64,000 nucleotides of DNA, taken from Neofusicoccum parvum (lineage: Eukaryota; Ascomycota; Dothideomycetes; Botryosphaeriales; Botryosphaeriaceae). Shown here piece after piece: positions 1 to 10,165 of this stretch (position 1 is the first letter of the stretch; the number at the start of each line of letters is the position of its first letter). Made by a program: the position numbers and the translations under genes. The notes beneath the pieces were generated by a model. It saw only the letters and a program-made list of their open reading frames with translations. It was not told the DNA's origin and made no database searches. The stretch is taken from the NCBI GenBank assembly GCA_020912385.1, contig CP087207.1, positions 1,240,001-1,304,000 of the forward strand, written 5' to 3'.

Positions 1-1259
1 TGGCTAGCATCGCGCCAGTCTCTGCGAGATAGTGCTCGAGAAACCGCAAAGATAACGGTGTCTTAGAGCATGCTCGTTCAGGCCCAGTGAAGGCACCCAG
101 CGTTGCGTCCCAACGAATTCCGCATGGCACTGTGCCAATCTTCCACGGCTGGTCTTTGTCCTCGCTGTGTACTGGGGGAAGCGAGCTCCTGGTGCGGGAA
201 CTGTGGCCAGCTGGAGCCGCTGGTTCAGCTGCTGGCTGTGGAGGGACGCCTGAACCGGAGTGCGCCTGCTTTGGGCATCGCTGTGTGTCGAGGACTGGCC
301 ACGTACACCCCAGATCTTTCCTCGCGCAATTCGTGCATAGCGGCGCGATCTCATCACATTTCTTCTTCCGCCTACGACAGGTTAAACAACCATGTCGGGA
401 ACGCGGATAGTTCGGTCGCAGGTTGGTGCGGGGCCTGGGCGCGGCTGCGCTTGTCCCCACCGTGGCTGTGCTCATGTAGAGAGGAAACGATATCCGTCCA
501 ATCAAGGCAAAGCCCTGCAGCTGCAATTGTTTGCCTAGGCATGTATTCCAAGCGGTTGATGATGAAGATCGGGTGTGAGTGCGCCAGTGCGGGCCCGGAG
601 CTTATCTAGCCGCACTTTTATGCTGCTGCGCCCTACGGCTGGGCGGGGTTTCGGGGCTTATCTAGCCGCCATCTTGCCGCCTGGATCTTGCCTTAAACGG
701 GAAGCAAAGTGGCGATGAGCTTACAGCCAAGCATCTGCCGAGCACGTACACGTATGCTATTCACTTCGAGCAGGGACTACGACGTGGAGGCATGGACCCT
801 CATCATGTGGAAACAAAGGAAACAGAGCCCATCCAGCTAAAAATCTACATGTTCGGGTGTGGCACCAAAGCAAAGAAAAAAGAAAAAAAAGAACTCATTT
901 GTTGATGAGTACTTTCACGCATTATAGTGGAAAGTTGAAAGCATGGAGATCAGAAGCATGCATTGCATTAAATAATTGATCGGCCACGCACAGTCCACAT
1001 GCCTTTCCATCCACCACCCAAGGTGAGCGTAAGAATCGCCTTGTTGGATCTTCAAGCGGTACAGTTCTCAGCATGATGGCACCAATCAAAGAGACAATAT
1101 CCAAGCCAGAGAGGCTCATCCAGTGCATCCGGCGAACCCACTGTTTTGGTCAGAGACATTGCTGTCTGGCTAAGAGAGAAGCTTAAAACGGAATATGGGT
1201 TCTGGGAATTGAGCATATGACCCTGGCAAGAACGGAGATACATGAGTCCTGAAGCCGCC
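1..1259. other. Intergenic / window edge, no supported gene
   Basis: Several overlapping open frames occur on both strands in the first 600 bases, but none has a recognisable domain and they contradict each other, so I do not call a gene. The only distinctive content is two direct copies of a 13-base motif at 601-613 and 657-669 (separate entry). The rest, up to the amine oxidase stop codon, shows nothing I can name; part of it is presumably that gene's 3' untranslated region. Confidence 0.5.
601..669 (+). repeat. Direct repeat CTTATCTAGCCGC, two copies
   Basis: CTTATCTAGCCGC lies at 601-613 and again at 657-669, start to start 56 bases. Twelve of the 13 bases (TTATCTAGCCGC) recur at 3472-3483, and a near-copy lies in reverse orientation at 3487-3499. 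The copies therefore bracket the amine oxidase gene. TTATCT is the complement of AGATAA, a match to the HGATAR core bound by fungal GATA factors. Whether these are binding sites or remnants of a mobile element is not decided by the sequence. Confidence 0.7.
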
Positions 1260-3261
1260 TCATGACTTCTCGCAAAGCAACGTAATGACCTCCTTTGCAG
1301 CTCTCTGGCCCGAGGTCAGGGCACCTTCCAAGTAACCCTTCCACTCGAACCCGAATTCACCACCTGCGAAGTGCAGATTCCTGACCGGCTCTCTGAAGGC
1401 CTTGCCGTACTTCTTCAGCAACCCAGGACCCATTGCGCAAGTCGGAGCGCCCCAGATGTAAGGCTCCTTTGTCCACTCCACGTAGTTGACCTCCAGGACA
1501 TCCCTTGCCTTATCAGCTAGCTCTGGGCCAACGAGTTGCGCCAGATGTTCAATGATTGCTTCTTCCCGCTCCAACTCGCTCTTCTCATGCCACTTTGCAG
1601 CAATGTTTCCCGATATGAAGTAGGCCAGGCTGTTCTGCAGGTCATCGCTCACATCCCAGCCAAAGCAGATGGGGCCGACGAAACTGGTTACCTTGCCAAC
1701 AAGCCCAGCCTTCTTCCACCAAGCATCTGTGTAGGTCAGCAGAACCTTGGCGTAGATTCCCGGCTTGGTACGACTGAGAACGGATCTCTTTGTGGATGGG
1801 AGCGGAGGTGTGAAATTGATCTTGGTATAGGTGTTTGTCGGGTTGGCCATGATGACCTTCTTTGCTTTGTAGCTGTCGCCGATAGCGGTAGTCACGAGGC
1901 ACGGGTGGCTGCCGCTCTCCGACTGCTGAATAGCATCAACTGGACAGTTCAAGATGATAGATCCCGGCTTCATGGTGCTTGCGAGGCTGGTAGCGATGGA
2001 TGAGGTGCCTGGCGCAAAATTATTGTGTAAGCGATGTCCTCATTACTATATTGCAAATGCAATGGGATATACCTGTCTTGATTTTGAGGGATTGAGCACC
2101 AAGCTCGCCCTCGCTCACGATGCTCTCATACCCAAACCCGGACTGAATGTAATCTAGAAAGTACTGCGCTCCGACCTCGTCCGGTTCACGGCCAACAACT
2201 GCAGTAGTCAAAGAGCTACACATAGCTTGGACACGGGCACTGTCTGTATCGACGCCCTTTTTCTTCATCCACTCGATGAAGGAGAGATCTTCATCGGCCG
2301 GGAAGTCATCCCACTCGTGTATGTTGATTGCGGAGGCGCCTGCATGGATTATCATCACAAGCTTTTGCATCTCCTCAGCCCCTTTGCCCTACCATTGAGA
2401 GCTGCTATCAGTATTTGCAAGTGAGAGGAATATGAGGAAGTCATTTCTCACCGGCTGGGCAAATAAATCATCACCACCTTGTACCACCGTTCCATCCTCG
2501 AACTGATAGATGGAGAGCCCGTCAACGTACTGCTCGGACGTCTCAAGCCCAAACTTCTGGGTCAGTCCATATATGGTCGGCTGGGTAGTCTTGTTGATCC
2601 AAGTAGCACCCAACTCAACAGAGCCCGGGCCGCTCTTGAGCTTCTGGGTGCGGCTCCGCCCTCCAATACGATGCTTGGCTTCCAGAAGGATGGTGTTGAG
2701 CCCGGCCTGTTGCGCTTCGGTTGCGGCCATGAGACCAGAAAAACCGCCTCCGACAACGACGACATCCACTTCGATGGGCGGAACGGCGTGCGTCGTCGCG
2801 CTTCTGCCATCACTCCAGGGGCGAGCCCGATCATTGACGCATGCCATAGCCTCAATCTCAAACTTGGCTTCGGGGAATGCCAGTTTCGGAACCGGGATTA
2901 GCGTGGTGACCGGGCGGCGCGTGTAGCCGGCCCCGTGCGATAGCAGCGCGAGGACAGATTCGACGAGAGGTAGACCCATCTCCTGGACATCCCAGTCAAC
3001 AACGTAGAAGCTCAGCTTCACGATGTCTTTGGGGGCTGCACCAGCGCTCTGAAGAGCGTCAGAGAGGTTTGCGAGGGCCTGCCTGACCTGTTCGGGGAAG
3101 GTCTCCGGCCATGAGCCGTCCTTATGCTGAGCGGTTTGGCCGGATGTGAGGATGATACGACCAGGGCCATCGATTGAGGCAGCATGGGAATACCATTGTG
3201 GATCAGGGAGTTTGTTGCTGTCAACAAACGATTGAGTGGGACGAACGTCGCGGGAAGCCAT
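1260..3261 (-). CDS. RidA-domain / flavin amine oxidase fusion protein
   Basis: Three exons: 3261-2452, 2388-2073 and 2008-1260, giving 624 residues. Residues 1 to about 145 form a RidA (YjgF/YER057c) domain, with the family's terminal FEIEAMA segment and upstream arginines. From about residue 165 a flavin amine oxidase follows: FAD dinucleotide motif VVVVGGGFSG, the RIGGRS segment after the acidic end of the Rossmann fold, and a C-terminal FAGGEF...GYLEGALTSGQRAA flavin motif. Likely reaction: oxidative deamination of an amine to an imine with H2O2 release; the substrate is unknown. RidA proteins hydrolyse reactive imines, so the fusion makes chemical sense (inference). Intron 1 (2389-2451, 63 nt, GTGAGA...TAG) is in frame and ends in a TAG that would otherwise look like a premature stop; intron 2 is 2009-2072 (64 nt). 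The upstream region has GATA-type sites, consistent with nitrogen control. Confidence 0.9.
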
Positions 3262-3471
3262 GTCGGAAGAGTCAATGGGGGGAGAAAAGTGCTTTACTGT
3301 CCGCCTTTGAGCATGAGATGTCGAGACATATTTATATCTTCCTTCGGAGTCCGCGGACCATTCCTTTGGGCGTCAGCGATGACATTGCAAGAGGCCAGCG
3401 GATGAGTAGGGAAAGTGAGGGGCCCGCTGCAAGGATTCCAGATTGCCATTTTAGGCTAGCGCGTTGGGAAG

Positions 3472-3498
3472 TTATCTAGCCGCGCTGCGGGTAGATAA
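3472..3498. promoter_or_regulatory. Inverted repeat with two GATA cores upstream of amine oxidase
   Basis: TTATCTAGCCGC (3472-3483), a 3-base spacer, then GCGGGTAGATAA (3487-3498). The right arm is the reverse complement of the left with one mismatch. Each arm contains an AGATAA core facing outward. It lies about 210-240 bases upstream of the amine oxidase start codon. Paired GATA cores of this kind are the usual target layout for AreA/NIT2-type nitrogen regulators; the extra conserved GCCGC part is not explained by a GATA factor alone. Confidence 0.55.
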
Positions 3499-4164
3499 GA
3501 TCAGGGCTCGGGTCAGCACAAATCCTTCTTGGAGCGCGTCAATGATGACGCATGGGATTCAAGATACGGGGCAGACTCTATGCTATGGCTTCGGTCATCA
3601 TTAGATGCTGCGGGGCTGCATAGTTCCTTCGACGTATGTGCTGTTCTGCCAAAGTGAAGAGTGAGTTAGTGATACACTAAAAGATGGTCTTGCCTTAATT
3701 CTTTAGACATCCCAGGCGCGTTTCCGGCCTTCCGTGCTTCAAAGCCGATAATTTTTCTAAAGCAAAGGTCATCCCTCTCGTTGGCCATCAAGAGGTGTTC
3801 CGTCTATGGGAATGTGGTAGAACAAAGTCATTTTGATGATCGCCAAATGGGGTCTCCAATGTAATCTACTAGACTACTACCGAGTGGTTACTCAATGGGA
3901 TGGCACGTGGTGTTGGCGTATAATTGCAGTGTCGTGCGGTTCGATCCATCCTGCATCACATACACGGAGCACATATGGTTCGCAGGCACAACAAGGGCGT
4001 GCGACCTGATATAACATCGCTAACCGTCATAGTGTTTCTGGGCTAGCCGTTTCATTTTACTTTTTTTTTTCAGGCGTTTGCGTTTCTGCAAGTGCATAGT
4101 ATGGAATTCGAAGGATAAATACACACGTCATCCGGCCAGGTGGTGCCTACTTAACAGATGAACG

Positions 4165-4236
4165 GCTAAGAAATACCCTGTAAAAGAGAGCTATAGACTA
4201 GAAAGAACTCGTTAAAAAGAAGAGCTAAGAAATACC
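4165..4236 (+). repeat. Short direct repeat GCTAAGAAATACC
   Basis: The 13-mer GCTAAGAAATACC occurs at 4165-4177 and 4224-4236, 59 bases apart, in an A-rich stretch just past the 3' end of the HET-type fragment. It may be a small local duplication; no function is implied. Confidence 0.5.
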
Positions 4237-4260
4237 TTGATCGCACGTTCCACGTTTCGA

Positions 4261-4707
4261 TCACTCCAGCATGATTTTCTCCAGCCGGAAGTTCGGCCGG
4301 TTCAGCTCTTCTCCGTGCATGATCCCATGAACGTAGGACTCACCGATGACCTTGTAGCGACCATTCTCCTGAGGCGAGAGCACAAACGGGACTCGTGCAC
4401 CCGCTAGAATCCAAACCTGATCTCCCTGGCGAACTGAACGTGGTCCATTGCCCAAGTGGTGCTCAGCTGTGCGGAAGACTGCTCTGTTCGCGCTAACCTT
4501 CTGCTCTCGGCTGTTGAATCGGTCATGCAACTCTTTGTCTCGGCCGTCTATAGTCTCTAGAACGTCTCTCCCTCTCACACTCTCTCGGATTTCGAATGAG
4601 TTTTCGGCTCTTAAATAACGGTAGAAATGTTCAACAGGCTCATTGCAACCCAAATCTGCCTGGACGTGGATCACTTGGCGTTGATACGCTTCCGAAAGGG
4701 AAATCAC
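4261..4707 (-). pseudogene. HET-type (heterokaryon incompatibility) protein, C-terminal fragment
   Basis: An open frame of 148 codons whose last 70 or so residues match the C-terminal tail common to fungal HET-domain proteins: an FRTA...LGNGP stretch, then GDQVWILAGARVPFVL and ESYVHGIMHGE, where the family has a closing glycine/aspartate-rich sheet region. The HET domain proper, expected several hundred residues upstream, is missing: the sequence between 4708 and the divergent gene at 5101 encodes nothing HET-like in any frame. I read it as a decayed or truncated gene. It could still be expressed as a short protein from the ATG at 4707. Full-length HET proteins trigger cell death when non-self partners fuse; this fragment should lack that activity. 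Confidence 0.65.
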
Positions 4708-5100
4708 GATACTGCATGTTCATCTTTCTGATTGATGCAGTCAAGAATTCTGCCTTTGTGATCAGTTTTGGAAGATGGTTGGTGCTCGTTTTAATTTACA
4801 TCCCCCTGCCCGTTCTGCACGACACAGCCCCACGAAGGCGCAAGGCTGACCTATAAGCAACTGAGAGACAACAGTAATATTCTGCCACGTGGTAGGAAAA
4901 CTGCCTATCTGCAGCGCGCATAGTAAGAGCCTTGTGCCGCAACGATATTGGCCGCCATGGCCTACACCCATGCACAGCAGTGTTCCACCTGTTGCTTTAT
5001 AGAGTTGGGTCATCTCAACGGTGCCCAAACCTTTTCAGTCTGCAGAAATTCCAAACCATTGTTACATTTCTTTACTTTTCAACCTGAGCTTTCTTGGTCA
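4708..5100. other. Intergenic between HET fragment and DUF6594 gene
   Basis: Divergent spacer of 393 bases. It would hold the promoter of the DUF6594 gene and, if ever intact, the missing 5' part of the HET-type gene, but no HET sequence is visible. An in-frame ATG at 4948 belongs to the DUF6594 frame but precedes any family-like sequence. Confidence 0.45.
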
Positions 5101-6081
5101 ATGTGTCTTCTCCAGTCGATGCTCCGCAATTCGCGTGGAACCCACAAATCCAATGAAAATGAGCACGTAGAGAACACGGAGCTTCAGCAGCCCGTAGCAG
5201 AGATTGCGCCGTCTATTCCACCGGGATATCCAAAGCTTGCAGAGCGCATGAGCGCCATCCCGGAGGCAGCAATATTCAGGCGCTTTGGTGACTTGAACGC
5301 GCAGAATTTGTTGTACCTCCAAGCGGAATTGGTGAACATGGAGTATCGGCTAAAGGAGATTCAGAACGAAGATAGCAGCGGTGATGGATATCGGAAGAGG
5401 TTCAAAGAAGACTGGGAATACCTTCAACAGAGCGAGGGTGAACAGTGGCAGCTGTTAAAGGAGATTCAGAAGACTTTGAAAGAGTACAGTGCGTTCCCAT
5501 GCATCTCCAGACACACGCCTTTCTCCACATTTCTCCACATGCTTACTCTACCAGACACGGCATTGATCCAACAAGCCTCGATCGTGAAAATGGCACCGCC
5601 GTGCGCATGGGACCTCAATCACATACAAACATTCCTCGAAACCCCTGAAATGGGGCCCTTCTCTCTCTGCGGCCGAGACTCCAATACTTGGGGTTTCACT
5701 CACGACAACAAAAACCACGCACCGGACCTTGTGGCCTTGCTTCCACGCAATGAAGAAGATGCGTTTACGAGGTGGGTTTCCAACGAAGCTGTGAAAGGAG
5801 CATTCCAACTACGCTGGTTACAGTCGTGGAAGATGATGCAATCATCAAAAATTTCGGGTCTGTTGGGCTGCAAAGATTCAACCCTGGCTCGTTGCACATT
5901 TGTTGTGACGAGTATGTTAGCGTCTGTACTTCTGATACTTTCTGTCTCGGTTCTGTATCTTGTGCACACGTTGGAGGCTCGTCTAGGCCTCATCGCGGCT
6001 TTCAACTTGCTGCTCACTTTCATCTTGGCAACTTTCACGACGGCGAAGCGTGCGGAAGTGTTTGCTGTAGCTGCAGGTTAG
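5101..6081 (+). CDS. DUF6594 family membrane protein
   Basis: Two exons, 5101-5488 and 5555-6081, give 304 residues. The N-terminal half has the DUF6594 pattern: a GYPKLAERM start, a FRRFGDLNAQNLLYLQAEL helix, then a charged helix rich in E, Q and W. The C-terminal 65 residues contain closely spaced hydrophobic segments (CTFVVTSMLASVLLILSVSV; LGLIAAFNLLLTFILATF), consistent with membrane anchoring. The 66-nt intron (GTGCGT, branch GCTTAC, acceptor CCAG) has no stop and is a multiple of three, so the frame reads through it. Splicing restores the family-like KEYNTALIQQ. The start at 5101 is chosen because residues before it are not family-like. Function is unknown; such genes often lie beside HET-type genes, as here. 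Confidence 0.8.
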   Translation: MCLLQSMLRNSRGTHKSNENEHVENTELQQPVAEIAPSIPPGYPKLAERMSAIPEAAIFRRFGDLNAQNLLYLQAELVNMEYRLKEIQNEDSSGDGYRKRFKEDWEYLQQSEGEQWQLLKEIQKTLKEYSAFPCISRHTPFSTFLHMLTLPDTALIQQASIVKMAPPCAWDLNHIQTFLETPEMGPFSLCGRDSNTWGFTHDNKNHAPDLVALLPRNEEDAFTRWVSNEAVKGAFQLRWLQSWKMMQSSKISGLLGCKDSTLARCTFVVTSMLASVLLILSVSVLYLVHTLEARLGLIAAFNLLLTFILATFTTAKRAEVFAVAAG

Positions 6082-6707
6082 GCGGCTGTGCAAGTTGTGT
6101 TTATTCAAGTTGGCACTGATAGCAGCTGTGGGCATTAGATATTACGGAATGAATTTGTAGATATGATTTTTTTCATATTTCTTCTTTGATTGAGTATTAC
6201 ATTAAACTCCTTTGTCAAGGATTATTCGAGTTGAGCACATACCGAAAGAGAGAGCGGACCTGTGAAGGAAGTGCAGTACTACGTACATTCACCAGCAAGT
6301 AAAGGTTTGAGCGTAAGGAGAAAATGAGAGAGGTTTAAAGTGATCATTTGTCTGTTTGTTGGTTTCGAAGTTTGGGAAGGCCGTGAAAGCTGATTGTACC
6401 TGCGAATGTGCTGATGGCCGAAGGGGATGGAAGTAAGGAAAAGAAAAAAAGAATTCATTCGCCTGCTGTCTCTTCCAGTGAGCGAAGAGGATGATAGCTC
6501 TGGAACAGGTTTCCTTAGAGCCTATGCTTTCTGAGAGTGTTGGGTAGAACCAGATGCATTACCCTCACTGTTGCTATGACTTCTTACTTTGTCAGCGGAG
6601 TACATTCGCATTTTAGCCTCATATTCCTTCCAGGCCTTTGTTCTTTCATCTCCTGGATTTACATTAGCTTTTTTGCGCTGACTGGAGGAGATGTTTGGAT
6701 AGGGAGT
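6082..6707. other. Intergenic, AT-rich, nothing supported
   Basis: Follows the DUF6594 stop codon. The sequence is AT-richer than most of the window and includes T-rich tracts near 6165-6200 that could serve 3'-end formation. No open frame with domain character is seen. Confidence 0.4.
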
Positions 6708-7193
6708 TCACTTACCGCTTAACGGCCTTGGGGCAGAGATTCTATTACCCCCTTGACTGGGACTATTTGCACACAAGCGGATTTTCTTGTGAAAGAAATC
6801 CTGCTCATGCATGGCTCTCAGACAAATTGTTACATCAAAAGGAGCGTTCTGAGGCGTAACCAAAAAGTCCTCCTGCTCGTAAGGTGCCGGGCTTGGGTGG
6901 ATGATCTTGCTCTTGCAATACTTATCATGTACACGGTAGCAAGTTCGGAGCATTTTATGCAGTATTTTTGTCTTTCCGCCATCAATATTTTCTAGAGAGT
7001 CTCCAAAGGCATTGACAAATTGGCTTCGGTGGATCGTAAGTGAGTCATTTGCTCTGTCCAGCACTCGCCGGCTGATGGTGCAGTAAGGGTCGGAGCCAGT
7101 ATCAAACTTGATAAACACGCGAACCGGGTGCATGCGTCCAAATCTATCCTGGATGAGGATTTCTCCTTCCCGGACGAAGTCTTCGAATGGTAT
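6708..7193 (-). pseudogene. Retropepsin-like domain fragment
   Basis: The frame is open from 7193 to the stop at 6708 (161 sense codons), preceded by an in-frame TAA at 7194-7196. It encodes RVFIKFDTGSD followed by CTISRRVLDRA, the catalytic-loop pattern of retropepsin-like aspartyl domains common in ascomycete hypothetical proteins. A later FLVTPQNAPFDVTICLRAM segment resembles the second half of that fold, which is usually PFD(M/I)I(L/I)G; here the expected glycine of the flap-side motif is replaced. No initiator methionine precedes the conserved part in frame: the first ATG, at 7133, would cut it. It is either an internal exon of a gene whose other exons I cannot define or a decayed gene. 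No reverse transcriptase or integrase is nearby, so it is not an intact retroelement. Confidence 0.4.
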
Positions 7194-8181
7194 TTAGCAG
7201 GAATGGCCTTCATCGAGACGGAAACGCAAGTCCTGACACAGAGACTCATGGTAATCTCCAAAGGACTTATTCCACTATCAGGACTGGTTTTTTGTTATGC
7301 TCACATTGATTACTCACAAGTATCTGCATGCCAACTGATCCAAATGGAACCTTTAACATCAATGTGACACGTTGCACCATGTTGATGATGCATTGTGGTA
7401 GCAGCATTGGTGTGACAATGAAGTATTTGATGGCTCCGGTAAACTGCTCTTTGATGAGCATTTTGAACGAATAGAAGGATGCTTGGGCATATGAGAATAT
7501 TGGGATGGAATGTGTGCAGTGACGGAGACTGCGAGGTTCTTTAGATATTGCTCGAGAAAACCTCCGGAAGAACATCGAAAAACCTTATGGGTCCACAGCA
7601 GCGGTATTTGGCAGCTCGATTATCACATGAAAGTTCTGGAAATTTGTGCAAGCAGGAAACTACACCTGTCAGTAAAGCCCATAGTCGGAGTCTGCCGGTG
7701 CGCTGCTGCCTTCGTTCGACTTTGGACGTTCCACATGACGCAAGTGACATGTAATCCAATCGGAAAACATTCAGAAATTTCTCGGGAAGGAGGCATGTAT
7801 GCAGTGTTCCAATAAAGCATGCTGCTGTGGAGTCTAGAAGTGAGACTTTCGTAAAAGTGAGGGATGGGTTGAAGCTAGGCGTCCGGGAGCGAAGGGTGCG
7901 TGCACAAAACCAACATCCTGGGAAACAAGGGGACTCCTGTTATGACGTAGAATCTCATAGGCTATATCGCTCATTCGTGGGTGTGGGGCAGTAGATCGCC
8001 AGTGATAAGCCGATTGTCTGCGGCGAGAAATTGTAAAGGAGCACCCTATGTAGCCCGGGCGAACTTTTGGAAGACCAGGTGACCATTATGAGAGTATTTC
8101 CATACACATAGTACGATATCTATAGATGAAATGCGCTGTATACTAGGCAACAAGTCCGATATACCCTACTTAGCGTGTTGG

Positions 8182-8233
<52 letters not shown>

Positions 8234-10165
8234 CCGTGTCTGGCCCCGCATTCCTCCCAGCCACAAGACCACTGTGTTTCTCTGTGGTCGGCCGATGCTC
8301 CAGGAGTTACACGAGAGATTCTTCTTGATTTACCCCGCTCGGAATTACTATGGAGAAAGCGTATTGACCAACACGACTGGCAGGAAAAGCCGTGTTGTGA
8401 TACACGGATACCGGCAAAGTAACCCTGCAAGCTTTGCGCAGATACATAATGTGAAGCATTGAAGGGATACTACCGTTCCAAGCGGACCAGTATGCTCTTT
8501 CTAGTCAGATGATAAAGAAGGCACTCGGTACTTAGAGTCACTATTGGCTAGTGATGCCCGATCGAAGCACGTTCCCCGTGGCCGTGACACAGACACTAAC
8601 GAATGGGACACAGCTGCCTCAGCCACAGCAAGAATAGCACAAATCCTCTGACCGACTTCTTCATACTCTGTGCAGAGAGAGCTACGTTTGTGAAGAGCAT
8701 CCATGCCGTGCCACACGCGGCTGATGGCTGAGGTAGGTAGGTGGGGGTCTGGGCGCAGTCGTCTCATATTCCGCACGTTCTCCCTTGCTTCTGAAACCTC
8801 ATTTCTGGCCTGACATAATCCATCTGGACTTCTCAGCCATCAGTAGTGCACCCACAGACGCGTGGCTGTTCTAGGGACTGCGGGATTTTCAACTCTCACG
8901 TGCATTGAAGAGCTCCTCACGGTCATGGGTCGTCAGTTGTCTTCGAGCAACGGAAATGGAACATCAGGTAGACCCCTCTTCGCCAGTCATACGTTGTCTG
9001 AAGTCTGTTGGTAGTAGGCGTCGTGCATGGCGCCGAGCAGCATTATCCTGTATATAGTACCCACTGCCCACGTCTCCTTCCACGTACGACCACAGGTCGC
9101 AGAATCTAGGGCTTCCCGTCCGCTCAGCCGTACTCAAGCTGCGAACCGGCCGATTAGTACTCAAGTGGGTGACCATTGGGGAATCCCGGCTGTTGTACGT
9201 TTTGCGATTCGTTTTGCCGTTCGTTCTTTTGGTGCGGTGGGCCCGGCTAAGCGACCGCGTCGGCGCCGGCCGTCGGGCTGAGCCGGCATTACTGCAGCGA
9301 AGTCACCCGAGGACCGGTGCATCTTTCGGTTTGGTCTTGTTCCCTCGCAGCGGGCAACAGCTTTCCTCTTTGACCAACGTGCTATTCGACAGCGGAAATG
9401 GTAATGGTCTTGCTACGGCGAGTCGTCTAGACGGTCTGCGGCGAAACGCACATTGGAAAGACCTGCGCCGGGTCCTTGATGGATATGGCGAAAGATGACG
9501 GCGATGCCAACTCAGCAACCACGGCTTTGCGCCGCTCGAGAGGACAGACATTCTTGGGTAACGCCATAATTAATGGAGGCGGAGCGGCGTAGGTGGCCAG
9601 GGCGGAGCTGGCTCAGAAAGGGAAGAGGTACGGCTCGATGGTGCCGGCGGCGGAGAGGGAGCTTATGCAGCTGGAGACGGAGGGCGCGTCGTCCCAGCCC
9701 TGCGGGTTGCGGGGAGAGGATATGTTAGTTGTGGCTCTTGTCCTCCCCCCCTTTGATGGTGGTGGTTGCTCCCAGTGTATTTGGACATGGTCTCTCTCTT
9801 CTTCCGGCTCTTTTTTGCTGTGGCTTATACAACCTTTACGTCCCGCTCCTTTCTCTTGCTTTGTTCACAGGTTGAAGTAGTCTGGGTGTTCGCGGCAAAA
9901 TTTCCAGTAGTAGACTATCCATTACCCGTCAAACAGCAACCAGCATTGGGCACAGAACAGGATCTCGTCAGCGACAGCTTTGTAGACAAGCAAAAGAGAA
10001 ATCAAAGGCCCATGAAGTGACTGGTTGTCATGAAGATATTTCATTCAGTTCATCACTGTAAAGTCATGAAAGTGTTATAGGAACAGGCCTGGCCTCGACC
10101 TCCTGTGGTGTATAATGCTCGCCGACAATTTTCCTTTTCTTCTTTACTTTACTATCAAAACCCCT
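7194..10165. other. Gene-free stretch of about 3 kb
   Basis: No frame shows a domain, a signal peptide or consistent coding character. The only structured element is the (GTT)17 microsatellite at 8183-8233. The last few hundred bases should include the 3' untranslated region of the aldehyde dehydrogenase, which is transcribed leftwards and stops at 10166. Confidence 0.5.
8183..8233 (+). repeat. (GTT)17 microsatellite
   Basis: Seventeen uninterrupted GTT units (51 bases), preceded by an imperfect GTGTTG. It is not within a supported gene. Perfect uninterrupted arrays of this length are normally length-variable between strains. Confidence 0.95.

Larger units (their letters stand above)
3262..4260. 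other. Intergenic, 999 bases upstream of the amine oxidase
   Basis: No gene is supported. The first part should contain the amine oxidase promoter, since that gene is transcribed leftwards from 3261, and includes the GATA-core inverted repeat at 3472-3498. The right end carries a short direct repeat (4165-4236) just beyond the stop codon of the HET-type fragment. The part between is moderately AT-rich and I see nothing else in it. Confidence 0.5.

Noticed and set aside
2389..2391. Premature TAG making the amine oxidase a pseudogene
   Set aside because: A 63-nt canonical intron with a CTGAT branch site ends exactly on this TAG and preserves the frame.
3880..3965. tRNA-like segment with CCGAGTGGTTA and GGTTCGATCC resembling A and B boxes
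   Set aside because: The T-stem does not pair (several mismatches), the loop is one base short, and no acceptor stem or anticodon arm can be folded.
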